Part shown: piece by piece, positions 48,674 through 48,921 of the stretch
Layout: each line of letters starts with the position of its first letter
Numbering within the stretch: position 1 is the stretch's first letter
The notes under the pieces: generated by a model
What the model saw: the letters and a program-made list of their open reading frames with translations, nothing else
Told to the model about the DNA's origin: nothing
The model's database searches: none
Origin: Pseudomonas sp. BN417
GTDB taxonomy: Bacteria > Pseudomonadota > Gammaproteobacteria > Pseudomonadales > Pseudomonadaceae
DNA length: 48,921 bases
Direction: 5' to 3'
Assembly (NCBI RefSeq): GCF_029871205.1
Contig: NZ_SSOJ01000146.1
Location: 1 to 48,921, forward strand
Made by a program: the position numbers and the translations under genes

Positions 48674-48765
48674 CTGTGGGGGCGACTTCAGTCGCTGAGG
48701 GCCGCGCAGCGGCCCCCATGGAAGCATCGCAGGGCAGACCTGCGGTCTGCTTGGCGAGTGAATTG
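48674..48765. repeat. Composite REP-like hairpins downstream of the dioxygenase gene
   Basis: GGGGGCGACTTCAGTCGC and GGGCCGCGCAGCGGCCC are hairpins. GGCAGACCTGCGGTCTGC follows, and the end (TTGGCGAGTGAATTG) is the reverse complement of the kind of repeat seen at about 9028-9063. No gene is present. Confidence 0.65.
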
Positions 48766-48859
48766 GCTATGTCTGCGTTAGCTGTTGCAGAACCGAATAG
48801 AAGCGTCTAGCACGGACCTTTCAGACCTGCGCACCTGCCTGACACATCCCTCTCCCCCG
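48766..48859 (-). repeat. 94-bp dispersed repeat, right copy (inverted relative to 161-254)
   Basis: The reverse complement aligns without gaps to 161-254 at roughly 90 percent identity. Both copies share the sequence from GGGATGT-TC through AGGTCTGAAAGG to AACGCAGACATAGC. The two copies are about 48.5 kb apart and face each other. Confidence 0.85.
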
Positions 48860-48869
48860 CCCCCGCCCT

Positions 48870-48921
48870 GCGCCCCAGCCTGATCGCTTCGCGCTCAGTC
48901 GCTCATCGGCACCGGAAGCGG
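48870..48921 (+). repeat. Partial copy of the nested-hairpin repeat, cut by the window end
   Basis: GCGCCCCAGCCTGATCGCTT onward matches 38613-38662 in direct orientation with a few mismatches. The right arm (GTGCCGATGAGC in the other copy) would lie beyond the window. Confidence 0.75.

Overview
The window is chromosomal DNA of a Pseudomonas sensu lato species: high GC, a complete alginate operon, aapJQMP and typical pseudomonad housekeeping genes. I see no prophage, insertion sequence, CRISPR array, rRNA or tRNA.

Layout. 290-4129 (minus): a diguanylate cyclase with a cyclic-nucleotide-binding-like domain, then an esterase/acyl-CoA-synthetase pair. 4265-8805 (plus): aapJQMP, a general L-amino-acid ABC importer with a good sigma-54 promoter and a long structured leader. 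9114-12840 (minus): an orphan amino-acid binding protein, moaCDE (molybdopterin synthesis) and a PIN-PhoH ATPase. 13147-14258: a relic of an amidohydrolase gene, and yaaA. 14744-31353 (plus): an AlgR site, an AlgU-type promoter, a leader of about 355 nt, and the twelve genes algD-8-44-K-E-G-X-L-I-J-F-A. AlgA and AlgD make GDP-mannuronate (with AlgC, not in this window). Alg8 and Alg44 polymerise it under c-di-GMP control. AlgK, AlgE, AlgX, AlgG and AlgL guide, epimerise, clear and export the chain. AlgI, AlgJ and AlgF (with AlgX) acetylate it.

31485-38455: small accessory genes. They include an SDR dehydrogenase, a three-gene RiPP cluster of the bufferin/MNIO type (cysteine-rich secreted precursor, DUF692 iron enzyme, DUF2063 partner), a DMT exporter translationally coupled to a cupin and divergent from an AraC regulator, a stand-alone NIF3-like domain and a tandem CDGSH protein. 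38731-48660: purL, mltF, an aromatic-amino-acid permease, tadA, a Tat-exported multicopper oxidase and a divergent exported intradiol dioxygenase.

Two other themes stand out. First, intergenic repeats are dense: several hairpin families recur, one sits inside the alginate operon between algK and algE, and a 94-bp repeat occurs near both window ends in inverted orientation. Second, several RNA-level controls are visible, notably a hairpin that buries the moaC Shine-Dalgarno sequence. The MNIO/bufferin cluster is the best candidate for a little-described system. All function calls rest on reading the proteins and on family knowledge; no database search was run.
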